Shown: positions 1-8,726 of the stretch, piece after piece | How the letters are laid out: each line of letters begins with the position of its first letter | Position numbering within the stretch: the stretch's first letter is position 1 | Source: CAG-964 sp902789345 | GTDB taxonomy: Bacteria > Bacillota > Clostridia > Oscillospirales > Acutalibacteraceae | Assembly: GCA_052117325.1 (NCBI GenBank) | Contig: JBQKJJ010000013.1 | Direction: 5' to 3' (one strand) | DNA length: 64,000 nt | Translations under genes and position numbers: made by a program | The notes under the pieces: generated by a model | Database searches by the model: none | The model's input: the letters and a program-made list of their open reading frames with translations, nothing else | Told to the model about the DNA's origin: nothing

Positions 1-2
1 CT

Positions 3-1262
3 ACAGAAAAAACTACAGTAGGTAAAGATAGTAACGATACTGTTGCTAAGCCTGCTGAAAACAAGCCTGTAAATACGGCGGTAGACAAGAAGAAACCTGC
101 AGAAGAACCTAGGTCACTCGGCGGTAGCTTTACACTAGAAGAACCGCCTAAGACTGTTGAAGAAGTTGACACCAGAGAAATTAATGTTCCGCTTAACGGT
201 AGCTTTGGGATCAAGCACAGAACTATTAACAAAGATAGAGCCAGCACTTTTGTTGCTACAGCCGCTGACAAAAAAGTTAATGCACAAGATGATACCAATA
301 AAACAGCGGCTAAAGGCGTTGATAAGGTTACTGATAATAAAGCTGATGATGTTAATAACATTGCAGACAGCAAAAAGGCTGCTCAATCTAAATCTACAGT
401 AAAGCCTACAGAAAAAACTACAGTAGGTAAACAGGGTAACGCTACTGTTGCTAAACCTGCTGAAAACAAACCTGTAGATACTGCTATAAGCAAGAACAAA
501 CCTGAGGAAGAAACTAAGTCACTTGGCGGCAGCTTTACCCTTGAAGAACCGCCTAAGGCTGTTGAAGAAGTTGATACTAGAGAGATTAATGTTCCACTTA
601 ACGGTAGTTTCGGCATTAAGCAAAAATCTGAAAGTAAAAATACGGATAATATAACCACTGCTACAACATCTGCAAATAAGAAAGTTAATACAAAAAATGA
701 TACCAATAAAACAGCGGCTAAAAACTCTGATGAAGTTATTAACAACAAAGCTAATAATGTTAAAAACATTGCAGACAGCAAAAAGGCTGTTCAAGCTGAA
801 TCTACAGCAAAGCCTACAGAAAAAACTACAGTAAATAAAAAGAGTAACGCTACTGTTACTAAACCTGCTAAAAACAAGCCTGTAGATACTGCTGTAAGCA
901 AAAACAAGCCTGTAGAAGAGCCTAAGTCACTTGGCGGCAGCTTTACTCTAGAAGAACCTCCTAAGGCTGTTGAAGAAGTTGACACTCGGGAAATTAATGT
1001 TCCGCTTAACGGTAGTTTTGGCATTGAGAGCACAGTTTCAGAAGAGGTTAAACCTACTACCGGTGGTAATAAAAAGTCAAACTCCACAACTAATAAAACC
1101 AAAAAATCAACTGCAAAAACAAAAATGTCTACCGCACCAATTAATAATAACGTTAAAATTGATGTTGATGACAGCGTAATTTTGGAAGCAGCCAAGAAAA
1201 TTATTAGTGACTACATAACTACAGAGGAGTTTGCAAATAAACTAAAGGAAATTTTAAAATAA
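3..1262 (+). CDS. C-terminal part of a repeat-containing protein (5' end outside window)
   Basis: The frame is open from the left edge to a TAA, giving 419 residues without an internal start that must be used. It contains three copies of a 135-136 residue unit. Each unit has the conserved core SLGGSFTLEEPP, then VEEVDTREINVPLNGSFGI, then a Lys/Thr/Asn/Ala-rich variable part containing NKTAAK and NIADSKKA. The last 30 residues (DDSVILEAAKKIISDYITTEEF and following) look like a short amphipathic helical end module. No signal peptide or membrane segment lies in the visible part. The charged, low-complexity linkers suggest an extended or disordered protein with short repeated binding motifs. I do not recognise the family. 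It converges on khpB and ends before its own terminator. Confidence 0.85.
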   Translation, partial: TEKTTVGKDSNDTVAKPAENKPVNTAVDKKKPAEEPRSLGGSFTLEEPPKTVEEVDTREINVPLNGSFGIKHRTINKDRASTFVATAADKKVNAQDDTNKTAAKGVDKVTDNKADDVNNIADSKKAAQSKSTVKPTEKTTVGKQGNATVAKPAENKPVDTAISKNKPEEETKSLGGSFTLEEPPKAVEEVDTREINVPLNGSFGIKQKSESKNTDNITTATTSANKKVNTKNDTNKTAAKNSDEVINNKANNVKNIADSKKAVQAESTAKPTEKTTVNKKSNATVTKPAKNKPVDTAVSKNKPVEEPKSLGGSFTLEEPPKAVEEVDTREINVPLNGSFGIESTVSEEVKPTTGGNKKSNSTTNKTKKSTAKTKMSTAPINNNVKIDVDDSVILEAAKKIISDYITTEEFANKLKEILK

Positions 1263-1283
1263 CATATAATTTAGTTTACAAAA

Positions 1284-1316
1284 AGCCCGTTGCCAAAAGC
1301 AACGGACTTTTATTTT
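1284..1316 (+). terminator. Terminator of the repeat-protein gene
   Basis: A 10-bp stem (AGCCCGTTGC with GCAACGGACT, one mismatch) is followed by a T-rich tail. It lies 22 bases after the stop codon at 1262. Confidence 0.75.
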
Positions 1317-1520
1317 ATACTAAAATTTAATAAAGCACTTTAACAAAACCAACCATTGTGGTTATCCAAAGTACCATTACAAGTATTACCGCAGGACAAT
1401 GGCTTGTTGAAGCGTTTAATTGATAATTAGTATTAATAAAACTACCCTATGAGATAAAATCTGTAATAATTTGTTTTTTACTTGTTTCTACAATACAAAG
1501 AAGTAGGGAATTATCACAAA
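1317..1520. other. Intergenic stretch with no recognised gene
   Basis: This AT-rich stretch lies between two convergent transcription units. I see no start codon with a ribosome binding site and no RNA gene here. Confidence 0.5.
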
Positions 1521-1552
1521 TAAAAATGGCACCGGTTTTAATCTCCGGTGCC
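1521..1552 (-). terminator. Terminator after khpB
   Basis: A perfect 8-bp stem, GGCACCGG with CCGGTGCC, is followed on the minus strand by a T-rich tract. It lies just beyond the khpB stop codon. Confidence 0.75.
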
Positions 1553-1574
1553 GTTATACATTTTATCTTATAAT

Positions 1575-2552
1575 TTATTCTGCTTTATTTGTATCTACTC
1601 TGCCGTACAAAGAGAAATTGCCACCCTCATTCTTAGGTGCTCTTTCTGCCTTTGGTGCTGAGCTTTCGGCAGACTTGTTATAATTATTATTATAGCTTCT
1701 GTTTCTGTTGTAGCTGTTGTTATAATTTCTTCTGCCGTTATTATTTCTGTTATTGTAGTTGTTTCTACGGTAAGGTCTCTTATATTCAGGATCAAGGCCG
1801 ATTACTACATGACGGTTTGTAACCTCACCCTCTGACCAAGAAATAGCACCGTTTACCTTTTGAACCGATGTATGAATAATTCTTCTTTCATAAGGATTCA
1901 TAGGCTCAAGAGAAACATTTTTACCTGTTTTTAATACCTTAAAAGCAAGCTTTCTTCCAAGAATTTCAAGAGTTTTTTCTCTCTTTTCTCTATAGTTACC
2001 TGTATTAATTGTTATTCTAAAGTAAGAATTTCCGGTATGGTTTGCCACCAAACCTGCAAGATACTGCAAAGCGTCAAGAGTTTCTCCTCTTCTTCCTATT
2101 ACAGCACCAACCTGGTCGCCTGACAAGGTAAGTTCGGCAGATTCTTCTTCTTCCTTCATATCAACGGTAATTTCAGATAGACCCATAGCCGCCAATATGT
2201 TTTCAACATACTTCTTTGCCTCTTTAGCCGGTGAATAATCAGCCGGCAACGGCTTTTTAACCTCTTCTGTTTTAGCGCTGCTTACAGGCTCGCTTACAGT
2301 ATCAACATTTGCATTTACTTCCACAGCTTTTTGAGGCTTTAGGTCTTCGCCATTTACAATAGCATCGTCAGAAACCTCGCATATTGCCTTTACTTTAGCA
2401 GGACTTCCGCCAAATATACCAAACTTCTTTTTTTCTGCTCTTTTTAAAATTTCAAAAGTTACTCCGTCTTCACTGCTTAAACCAAGCTGATTTAGTGCGT
2501 CAGCCTTTGCAAGCTCCTCTGTTTCTCCTATACCAATTGCTTCTCTTGTCAT
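1575..2552 (-). CDS. khpB: RNA-binding protein KhpB (Jag)
   Basis: This is a 325-residue protein of the Jag/KhpB family, a KH-R3H RNA-binding protein linked to cell elongation and to the neighbouring YidC insertase. The N-terminal Jag_N domain (about residues 1-50, MTREAIGIGETEELAKADAL) is followed by an acidic linker. A KH domain with the IGRRGETLDALQYL loop follows near residues 150-175, then an R3H domain (MNPYERRIIHTSVQ). After the R3H domain comes an unusual tail of about 60 residues rich in Asn, Arg and Tyr, as in disordered RNA-binding tails. It is last in the leftward rpmH-rnpA-yidD-yidC-khpB unit, 23 bases after yidC. Confidence 0.95.
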   Translation of the reverse strand: MTREAIGIGETEELAKADALNQLGLSSEDGVTFEILKRAEKKKFGIFGGSPAKVKAICEVSDDAIVNGEDLKPQKAVEVNANVDTVSEPVSSAKTEEVKKPLPADYSPAKEAKKYVENILAAMGLSEITVDMKEEEESAELTLSGDQVGAVIGRRGETLDALQYLAGLVANHTGNSYFRITINTGNYREKREKTLEILGRKLAFKVLKTGKNVSLEPMNPYERRIIHTSVQKVNGAISWSEGEVTNRHVVIGLDPEYKRPYRRNNYNNRNNNGRRNYNNSYNRNRSYNNNYNKSAESSAPKAERAPKNEGGNFSLYGRVDTNKAE

Positions 2553-2575
2553 TTTTTACACCTCTAGTTTTACTT

Positions 2576-3547
2576 TTACTTTTTCTTCTTTTTGTTATTA
2601 TTATTGTTTTCGTTAATTCTCTTACGAGGATTATAAGAATAAGCTACATTTGCTTCTTGTAACTTTAAAAGCTCTACTCTTTGTGCTTCTTGCTTTGCTG
2701 TCATATGATTTGCACTGTAGAAATTTTGCAGTACTAATGTTTGTGCAAAACTTACTATTGTTGAAATAATCCAGTAAAAACCAACTGCGGCCGGTACTGA
2801 ATAAGCAATGTATGCACTAAATGCAGGCAGTGCAAGCAGCATAACTACCATACAACCCTGCTGTTGCTTAAGTGTACCCTGGATTTTCATTGTAACTACC
2901 TGGCTTAAAACTGATGTTACAAAACACAGTGCAGGAATCAGCCACAAAATTGAGAATCCGTCGCTTGGTTTTCCCAGAAGATTTATACCCAAAAAATTGA
3001 AACTGTTACCATAATTTGCTATAGCTGTAATATCTGCCGCACTAAAGAACTGGCCTAAAAACGCTTCGCCGTTTGCCTGTGTGGCGATGTTTACAATTTC
3101 AAGCTGACCGTATATTGTAGTAAATTGATTACCTATACCCGGCATTACAGTTAGGTTATTTAATGCGCTTGTTACAACAGAATTGTCCATATGCATTGTA
3201 TTAATAAGCGGACTAACTACTGCATAATAAACGCCCATAAGAATAAGCAAAGGTATGAACATAGATACACAGCCCATACTCTGCATACCCTCTTTTTCAT
3301 ACAGCTTTTGCATTTCTTCATTCATTTTTTTCTGGTCGCCGGCGTATTTTTTCTTTATTTCCTGCTGCTTCTGTGACATTCTGGCGTTTTTAGCCATTGA
3401 CTTTTGCTGGTGTATAGACATAGGGAACAATACCAGCTTTACAACTATGGTAAAGCAAATAATTGCTAAGCCGTAGTTATTAAATATAGAATAAAAGAAC
3501 CACAATACATAGCCAAATAAACTGCCTATGGCATCAAATATAAACAT
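2576..3547 (-). CDS. yidC: Membrane protein insertase YidC/SpoIIIJ
   Basis: This 323-residue polytopic protein is of the short Gram-positive YidC type. It inserts membrane proteins alone or with SecYEG. The first membrane segment (about residues 10-40) leads into the family's conserved cytoplasmic loop, with SIHQQKSMAKNARMSQKQQEIKKKY near residues 43-70. Three or four further hydrophobic segments follow, and a basic tail ends in Asn and Lys repeats, typical of ribosome-contacting YidC tails. There is no lipobox. It sits between yidD and khpB in the usual order. Confidence 0.95.
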   Translation of the reverse strand: MFIFDAIGSLFGYVLWFFYSIFNNYGLAIICFTIVVKLVLFPMSIHQQKSMAKNARMSQKQQEIKKKYAGDQKKMNEEMQKLYEKEGMQSMGCVSMFIPLLILMGVYYAVVSPLINTMHMDNSVVTSALNNLTVMPGIGNQFTTIYGQLEIVNIATQANGEAFLGQFFSAADITAIANYGNSFNFLGINLLGKPSDGFSILWLIPALCFVTSVLSQVVTMKIQGTLKQQQGCMVVMLLALPAFSAYIAYSVPAAVGFYWIISTIVSFAQTLVLQNFYSANHMTAKQEAQRVELLKLQEANVAYSYNPRKRINENNNNNKKKKK

Positions 3548-3598
3548 TTCAATTTTCGCTTCCTCTCATATTATGATAGCCACACAGAAAATGCGGCA

Positions 3599-3826
3599 TT
3601 ATTTTTTGCTTTTCTTTTGAGGAACAGGGTCATACCCACCTTTAGAAAAGGGGTTACATCTTAATATTCTCCACAAAGTCATAAAACCGCCCTTAAATGC
3701 TCCAAATCTTTCTATAGCCTCCAGCCCATATTGTGAGCATGTAGGTGTAAATTTACAGCTTGGCGGTGTTTTAGGTGAAATATATTTTCTGTAAAACTTA
3801 ATCAGCCAAATTAGCGGACGCTTCAT
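3599..3826 (-). CDS. yidD: Membrane protein insertion efficiency factor YidD
   Basis: The gene encodes 75 residues, a normal YidD length. The diagnostic run is present: LIWLIKFYRKYISP, then CKFTPTCSQYGLEAIE with the paired cysteines, then RCNPFSKGGYDPVP. YidD is an inner-face membrane-associated protein thought to help YidC-dependent insertion. Its start overlaps the end of rnpA by four bases, so the two are translationally coupled. Confidence 0.95.
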   Translation of the reverse strand: MKRPLIWLIKFYRKYISPKTPPSCKFTPTCSQYGLEAIERFGAFKGGFMTLWRILRCNPFSKGGYDPVPQKKSKK

Positions 3827-4158
3827 TTAATAACACCCGCTTTTTTTAGCTGTTTTTTCATACAACGCATAACATCGGTACTTTTTACATATGGTGTGCG
3901 TCCCCTGGCTACAAAAATAAAGTCGTAACCCACATTTTCAAACTCAGGGTATAGCTCTCTGTAAGCCGCCATAACCACACGCCTTGCTCTGTTGCGCTGT
4001 ACTGCTTTGCCTATTTTTTTACTTGTCGTAATACCTACTCTTGGCTTATTGTATCTTTGTTTCAATACATATGTGACCAAAACAGGAGAAACATAGGATT
4101 TTCCCTTAGAATAAATCTTACGAAAATCTCTATTTTCTTTTATAGTAGTTAATGTCAT
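3823..4158 (-). CDS. rnpA: Ribonuclease P protein component
   Basis: This 111-residue basic protein is the protein subunit of RNase P, which matures tRNA 5' ends together with the catalytic RNA. The family signature is visible: the RNR-type motif AVQRNRARRVVMAAYREL at about residues 53-70, preceded by VGITTSKKIGKAV. It follows rpmH in the usual order and overlaps yidD. Confidence 0.95.
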   Translation of the reverse strand: MTLTTIKENRDFRKIYSKGKSYVSPVLVTYVLKQRYNKPRVGITTSKKIGKAVQRNRARRVVMAAYRELYPEFENVGYDFIFVARGRTPYVKSTDVMRCMKKQLKKAGVIK

Positions 4159-4209
4159 ATAAATTCATTCCTATAAAAACAGCAAAGCCTTTTCATTTGT
4201 CTTAAACAT

Positions 4210-4236
4210 AAAAACAAAGACCACCTTTCAGTGGCC
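4210..4236 (-). terminator. Hairpin between rpmH and rnpA (attenuating terminator)
   Basis: On the minus strand GGCCAC pairs with GTGGTC (one G-T pair) and is followed by a T-rich run. It lies right after the rpmH stop. It could lower expression of rnpA relative to the abundant ribosomal protein L34. Confidence 0.55.
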
Positions 4237-4243
4237 TTAATTT

Positions 4244-4378
4244 TTAGTAAGACAACCTTTTTCTACCTTTAGCTCTTCTGCGAGCAAGCACTTTTCGTCC
4301 ATTTCTGTCAGACATTCTCTTTCTGAAGCCATGCTCCTTTTTTCTGTGTAGCTTTTTAGGCTGATATGTTCTAAGCAT
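4244..4378 (-). CDS. rpmH: 50S ribosomal protein L34
   Basis: Reading the minus strand from the ATG at 4378 gives 44 residues that begin MLRTYQPKKLHRKKEHGF and end RRRAKGRKRLSY, which is L34 throughout. A strong ribosome binding site (AAAGGAGG) lies 8 bases upstream. A longer open frame on the same strand starting at 4419 is in another register and is not the gene. L34 is a small basic protein of the large ribosomal subunit. It is the first gene of the leftward operon and has its own sigma-A promoter. Confidence 0.97.
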   Translation of the reverse strand: MLRTYQPKKLHRKKEHGFRKRMSDRNGRKVLARRRAKGRKRLSY

Positions 4379-4417
4379 CGAAAATCCTCCTTTCGGATAT
4401 TAACCTTGCAATTTAGC

Positions 4418-4446
4418 ATTATATCTTAAATTTCTCAGTTCGTCAA
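4418..4446 (-). promoter_or_regulatory. rpmH promoter
   Basis: On the minus strand TTGACG (4446-4441) is followed after exactly 17 bases by TATAAT (4423-4418). This is a near-consensus sigma-A promoter firing leftward into rpmH. Confidence 0.8.
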
Positions 4447-4607
4447 TAATAATTTTCTAATTTTTTTCACATTTAAAAATATATTTTTTAGTAAAAAAAC
4501 TTACAATTACCATATGTTGTGGATGAGCATAAATTTATTACATAATACTGTATAAATCATCCATTATTTTTTACAGCTTTACCTTTTGGCTCAAAAATAA
4601 AAAATAT
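4447..4607. other. AT-rich region between the divergent rpmH and dnaA promoters
   Basis: This stretch is very AT-rich. The only DnaA-box-like site I see is TGTGGATGA at 4518-4526, one mismatch from the complement of TTATCCACA. It is the usual place for the upstream part of a bipartite Bacillota origin, but no box cluster is evident. Confidence 0.4.
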
Positions 4608-4636
4608 TTGAAAATTGTCGTAAAATATGATACAAT
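4608..4636 (+). promoter_or_regulatory. dnaA promoter
   Basis: TTGAAA (4608-4613) and TACAAT (4631-4636) are separated by 17 bases, upstream of dnaA. Confidence 0.75.
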
Positions 4637-4683
4637 AAATCAGATACATTGTAAGAAAGAAATTATAAAAAGAGGTGGAACTT

Positions 4684-6048
4684 TTGGATACGTTCAATGA
4701 GGCGTGGGATGTTATTTGTGACTACCTTAAGAACAAAAGAGAGAACGACAAAAAGGTAATATCAGATGTAGCTTATAATGCTTGGATAAAGAAAATTAAG
4801 CCCGTATCTATAGACTTTACTACAAAGCGAATTGTTCTTTCTGTACCTAACAACTTTAATAAAACAGTTATAGAAAACAGCTACCTGGGTATTTTAAAGG
4901 TAACATCAGAAGAAGTGTTTGGCGATGAATTTAACTTTGTAATTGAAATTGACAGTGATGAAGGAAATCACCCTGCCGAAGAGAACACAACCTCTAATAA
5001 AGAAGACGCAAATCAAAGCAACAGATACGGTGACGAATATACCTTTGACACCTTTGTTGTAGGTAAGTCTAACGAGCTTGCATACAAAGCTTCCCTAGCT
5101 GTAGCAAAGGACCCGGCAGGCCTTGAGGTACAAAACCCTCTGTTTATATACGGTAACTCCGGCTTAGGTAAGACACACCTATTATACGCTATTAAAAATG
5201 TAATTTCAAAGAATTATCCTGAAAAAAAGATAATTTATGTTAAAGGCGAAAATTTTGCAAACGAGCTTATTGAATCCCTAAGTAGAAAAACAACCGATAA
5301 GTTTCGTGATAAATACAGAACCATTGATGTACTTTTGGTGGACGATATTCAGTTTATAGCAGGTAAGGAGGCAACTCAGGAGGAATTTTTCCATACCTTT
5401 AATACTCTATATGAAGCACGAAAGCAAATTGTATTTACTTCCGACGTACTGCCAAAGGAAATGAAAACTCTGGAAAACAGGCTTCGTTCAAGGTTTGAAT
5501 CAGGACTGCTGGTTGATGTACAGCCGCCGGATATAGAAACAAGAATTACAATTATAAATAAAAAAGCCGAACAGCTGAATATTGAAATACCTTACAACAT
5601 AAGCGAGCTGTTGGCAACAAAAATAAAAAGCAACATAAGAAAGCTTGAGGGAGCAGTTAAGAAGCTTCACGCCAAAAATTTACTTAATCACGAAAAAATC
5701 AGCATAAAAATGGCCCACGAGGTTATTGCCGAACTTCAAAGTGAAGATGTACCTGCGGAAATTTCCCTAGACAGTATTATAGAAGAGGTTGCAAGAACCT
5801 TTAATGTAACGGTAGATGAAATAAAGTCGTCAAACAGACGAGCCACACTGTCAAAGGCAAGGCAGATAGCAATTTACCTGGTAAAGGACATTACCGATAT
5901 GTCAATGGAGCAAATAGGTATGGCATTTAACGGAAGACACCACTCTACCATAGTATATACCTGCCAGCAGGTTGAAAAAAACATAGAAACCGATCCAAAG
6001 GTGAAAGAAATTATACAGGATATAAGAAAAAATTTGCAAAACGGTTAA
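4684..6048 (+). CDS. dnaA: Chromosomal replication initiator DnaA
   Basis: DnaA is the AAA+ ATPase that binds and melts oriC. The N-terminal domain I (about residues 1-80) and a polar linker lead into the AAA+ domain with Walker A GNSGLGKT and Walker B VLLVDDIQF. The C-terminal DNA-binding domain has the signature DMSMEQIGMAFNGRHHSTI. The likely start is TTG at 4684, because AGAGGTGG at 4671-4678 is a good ribosome binding site for it. A GTG at 4675 lies within that site and would add three residues. The length (about 454 residues) is normal. Confidence 0.97.
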   Translation: MDTFNEAWDVICDYLKNKRENDKKVISDVAYNAWIKKIKPVSIDFTTKRIVLSVPNNFNKTVIENSYLGILKVTSEEVFGDEFNFVIEIDSDEGNHPAEENTTSNKEDANQSNRYGDEYTFDTFVVGKSNELAYKASLAVAKDPAGLEVQNPLFIYGNSGLGKTHLLYAIKNVISKNYPEKKIIYVKGENFANELIESLSRKTTDKFRDKYRTIDVLLVDDIQFIAGKEATQEEFFHTFNTLYEARKQIVFTSDVLPKEMKTLENRLRSRFESGLLVDVQPPDIETRITIINKKAEQLNIEIPYNISELLATKIKSNIRKLEGAVKKLHAKNLLNHEKISIKMAHEVIAELQSEDVPAEISLDSIIEEVARTFNVTVDEIKSSNRRATLSKARQIAIYLVKDITDMSMEQIGMAFNGRHHSTIVYTCQQVEKNIETDPKVKEIIQDIRKNLQNG

Positions 6049-6283
6049 GTAAACTTTTCAACATAATTTTGCACATATTATTAACACAATTAAACATTGA
6101 TGTTAAATTGTGGAAGGGTGTCAAAAGTTATTAAATTTTATTAACCCAAAATAAACAGCCTCTTTATAATAACTTTTTAAGTATAAATCGGGGCTAAAGG
6201 GGTAAACTAACAAATTAACACCCTCTACTACTACTACTAAAATTAAATATACTAAACTATCTATAAAAGGGACTGATAAAGCA
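6049..6283. other. oriC: Probable origin of replication (oriC), dnaA-dnaN intergenic region
   Basis: This 235-base AT-rich gap has only degenerate DnaA-box-like words (for example TTTTGCACA and AATTAACAC). At 6225-6239 there are five CTA repeats, directly followed by an AT-rich run. This matches the DnaA-trio element of the bacterial origin unwinding system, which in Bacillus subtilis lies between dnaA and dnaN next to a DnaA box. The placement is by gene context and this motif; strand-skew data are not available here. Confidence 0.6.
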
Positions 6284-7384
6284 ATGAAATTTTCATGCAG
6301 TCAAAAAGACTTTTCATCTGCAGTAACTAATGTTCAAAGGGCTGTTTCTGCTAAAACAAACCTGCCTGCTTTAGAGGGCATTCTAATAAAAGCAAGTGAC
6401 AGCTGTGTTGAGCTTTGCGGTTATGATTTGGAAATAGGTATTACGACCTTTATAAACTGCAATGTTGCCGAAAAGGGTGAAATTGTAGTAAGTGCCAAGC
6501 TTTTAGGCGATATAGTAAGGCGACTACCGGAAAATAACGTAGACATCGAAACAGATGACAAAATGATAATCTACATAAAAAGTGGTCAGGCACAGTACCA
6601 GTTGGTAGGTATTTCTTCCGAGGAATACCCTGAACTGCCAAAAGTAGAAAAAATGGACGAAATAAAAATTAAAAGCGGCTTGTTAAAGAATATGATAAAG
6701 CAAACTATTTTTGCTATATCAGACAATTTCTCAAAGCCTATTTATACCGGATCACTTTTTGATATAGAAAATAATATCTTAAAGATAATTTCAGTGGACG
6801 GCTACAGAATGGCTATTCGTCAAGAGGTAATAGAGTGCGGTACAACCAATAAATTCGTTGTACCGGGCAAAACATTAAGCGAAATTTTAAAGCTTACCTG
6901 TGACGATGAAAATAACATCGAAATTATTATAGGTCAGCGCCACGCTATATTTAAAATAGAAAATTACTCGATTATTTCAAGATTAATCGAGGGTAATTTT
7001 ATAGACTACAAAACTACCATACCGCCTGAAAATAAAACAGAGATAGTAATTAATACAAGAGGACTTATTGCTGCGGTAGAAAGAATGTCACTTCTTACCT
7101 CTGAAAAAATACAAAGTCCTATACGGTGTATGGTAGAGGATACTCAGGTAAAGCTGTTTTGTTCAACATCTATCGGCAGAGCAAACGACGCTATGGCGGC
7201 AGATATAAAAGGCGAAAATGTAGAAATAGGTCTTAACAGTAAGTATTTACTTGACGCACTTAAAAATTCAGAAACAGACGAAATTAAATTACAACTAAAC
7301 GGTTCGTTAACGCCTATGAAGATTATACCTGTTCAGGGCGATGCATTTTTATATTTGGTTGTTCCAATGAGGTTTAAACAATGA
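6284..7384 (+). CDS. dnaN: DNA polymerase III beta subunit (sliding clamp)
   Basis: This 366-residue protein has the three-fold repeated clamp architecture. It starts MKFSCSQKDFSSAVTNVQRA and ends with the typical FLYLVVPMRF segment that forms part of the partner-peptide pocket. The clamp tethers the polymerase to DNA. It lies in the universal dnaA-dnaN-recF order, and its stop codon overlaps the start of the next gene. Confidence 0.97.
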   Translation: MKFSCSQKDFSSAVTNVQRAVSAKTNLPALEGILIKASDSCVELCGYDLEIGITTFINCNVAEKGEIVVSAKLLGDIVRRLPENNVDIETDDKMIIYIKSGQAQYQLVGISSEEYPELPKVEKMDEIKIKSGLLKNMIKQTIFAISDNFSKPIYTGSLFDIENNILKIISVDGYRMAIRQEVIECGTTNKFVVPGKTLSEILKLTCDDENNIEIIIGQRHAIFKIENYSIISRLIEGNFIDYKTTIPPENKTEIVINTRGLIAAVERMSLLTSEKIQSPIRCMVEDTQVKLFCSTSIGRANDAMAADIKGENVEIGLNSKYLLDALKNSETDEIKLQLNGSLTPMKIIPVQGDAFLYLVVPMRFKQ

Positions 7385-7602
7385 AAGAAGTAAAAAGAGT
7401 TTTTATAGACACAGATTTTATTAAGCTTGATAACCTGCTGAAGCTGGGCGGCGTTGTGCAAACAGGCGGCCAGGCAAAGGTAATGATTCAAAACGGTGAA
7501 GTTATGTTAAACGGCTACACCTGCGAAATGAGAAATAAAAAAATAAAAAACGGTGATAAGGTAGAAACACCAAACCATATCATTGAGGTATATTATAAGT
7601 GA
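7381..7602 (+). CDS. yaaA: S4-domain RNA-binding protein, YaaA type
   Basis: The 73-residue protein is essentially a single S4 domain: FIKLDNLLKLGGVVQTGGQAK, then VMLNGYTCEMRNKKIKNGDKV. The same small gene lies between dnaN and recF in Bacillus subtilis (yaaA), where it is linked to ribosome biogenesis. Its ATG overlaps the dnaN stop and its own end overlaps the recF start, so the three genes are translationally coupled. Confidence 0.9.
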   Translation: MKEVKRVFIDTDFIKLDNLLKLGGVVQTGGQAKVMIQNGEVMLNGYTCEMRNKKIKNGDKVETPNHIIEVYYK

Positions 7603-8702
7603 TTATAAAAGAGCTGAAATTTAAAAATTTCAGAAATTTGCAGGATAATCATATAAAACCCGGCGAAAAAATGAATGTGATTGTTGGGGACAACGGCCAG
7701 GGCAAAACCAATCTTCTTGAGTGCATTTGGATGTTTAACGGTGTAAAATCCTTTAGAGGTTCAAAAGACCGTGAGCTGGTGCGTTTTAACGAAAAATTTT
7801 CCGAAATAGAGGTAGATTTTTTTAGTGAAGAACGGCTTCAAAATGCAAGGCTTGAGTTTGTAAACGGTCACAGAGAGGCTTATTTAAACGATGTAAAAAA
7901 GCCCGCTCCCTCACATTTAATGGGAAAAATAACATCAATAGTTTTTTCGCCTGAGCATTTGTCCCTTGTAAAGGGCGGGCCAAGTGTAAGAAGAAAATTT
8001 ATAGACAGTGCCATTTGCCAGGTTAAGCCTAAATATTCGGCCTATTTGGCTAGGTATAATAAAATTCTTAACCAAAGGAATGCACTGCTTAAGGATATAT
8101 CTTATTACTCAGAGCTTACCGACACCCTGGAAATTTGGGACAAAGAGCTTGCCTTAGCCGGCAGTGTAATTATAAGCGAAAGATTAAAATATATATCTGA
8201 GCTTTCTGCTGTTGCCGGTGAGTATCATAGGGGAATTTCAGAAAGCAGAGAAGCACTGCAACTTGCCTATACAGGTAAATATAGCGATAGTGAAGATACA
8301 TCGTGCATTTATGATGAATTTTGCAATACTCTTGAAAAGTCCAGAAATGAGGATATTTCATTAAAATATACTACAAAAGGCCCACATAGACACGATATAG
8401 ATATAATAATTAATGACAGAAGTGCCAAAATGTATGCTTCCCAAGGGCAGCAAAGGTCTGCCGTGCTTTCTTTAAAACTTGCCGAGGCGACATTAGTTGA
8501 CCAAATAACAGGCAGAAAACCTGTTATACTGTTAGATGATGTTTTAAGTGAGCTTGACAAAGAAAGGCAGAGCTTTCTTTTAAATAAAATAAAAGGCAGA
8601 CAGGTGTTTATAACCTGCTGTGACTATTCTACGGAAAATATTTTTGAATCCGGTAAGATGTTTTTGGTAAATAACGGACAAATATCGGAAAAAACTATAT
8701 AG
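7599..8702 (+). CDS. recF: DNA replication and repair protein RecF
   Basis: RecF is an SMC-like ABC ATPase that loads RecA at gaps with RecO and RecR. The 367-residue protein starts at GTG with IIKELKFKNFRNL. It has Walker A GDNGQGKTN, the signature region around YASQGQQRSAVLSLKLAEA, and Walker B PVILLDDVLSELD. Length and position are normal for the family. Confidence 0.96.
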   Translation: MIIKELKFKNFRNLQDNHIKPGEKMNVIVGDNGQGKTNLLECIWMFNGVKSFRGSKDRELVRFNEKFSEIEVDFFSEERLQNARLEFVNGHREAYLNDVKKPAPSHLMGKITSIVFSPEHLSLVKGGPSVRRKFIDSAICQVKPKYSAYLARYNKILNQRNALLKDISYYSELTDTLEIWDKELALAGSVIISERLKYISELSAVAGEYHRGISESREALQLAYTGKYSDSEDTSCIYDEFCNTLEKSRNEDISLKYTTKGPHRHDIDIIINDRSAKMYASQGQQRSAVLSLKLAEATLVDQITGRKPVILLDDVLSELDKERQSFLLNKIKGRQVFITCCDYSTENIFESGKMFLVNNGQISEKTI

Positions 8703-8726
8703 AAAAGCTATATAAAGGATAGAATT

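Noticed and set aside
4237..4419. A 60-codon minus-strand frame over the rpmH region
   Set aside because: It is in another register. The frame from 4378 to 4244 gives a full-length L34 protein with an excellent ribosome binding site.
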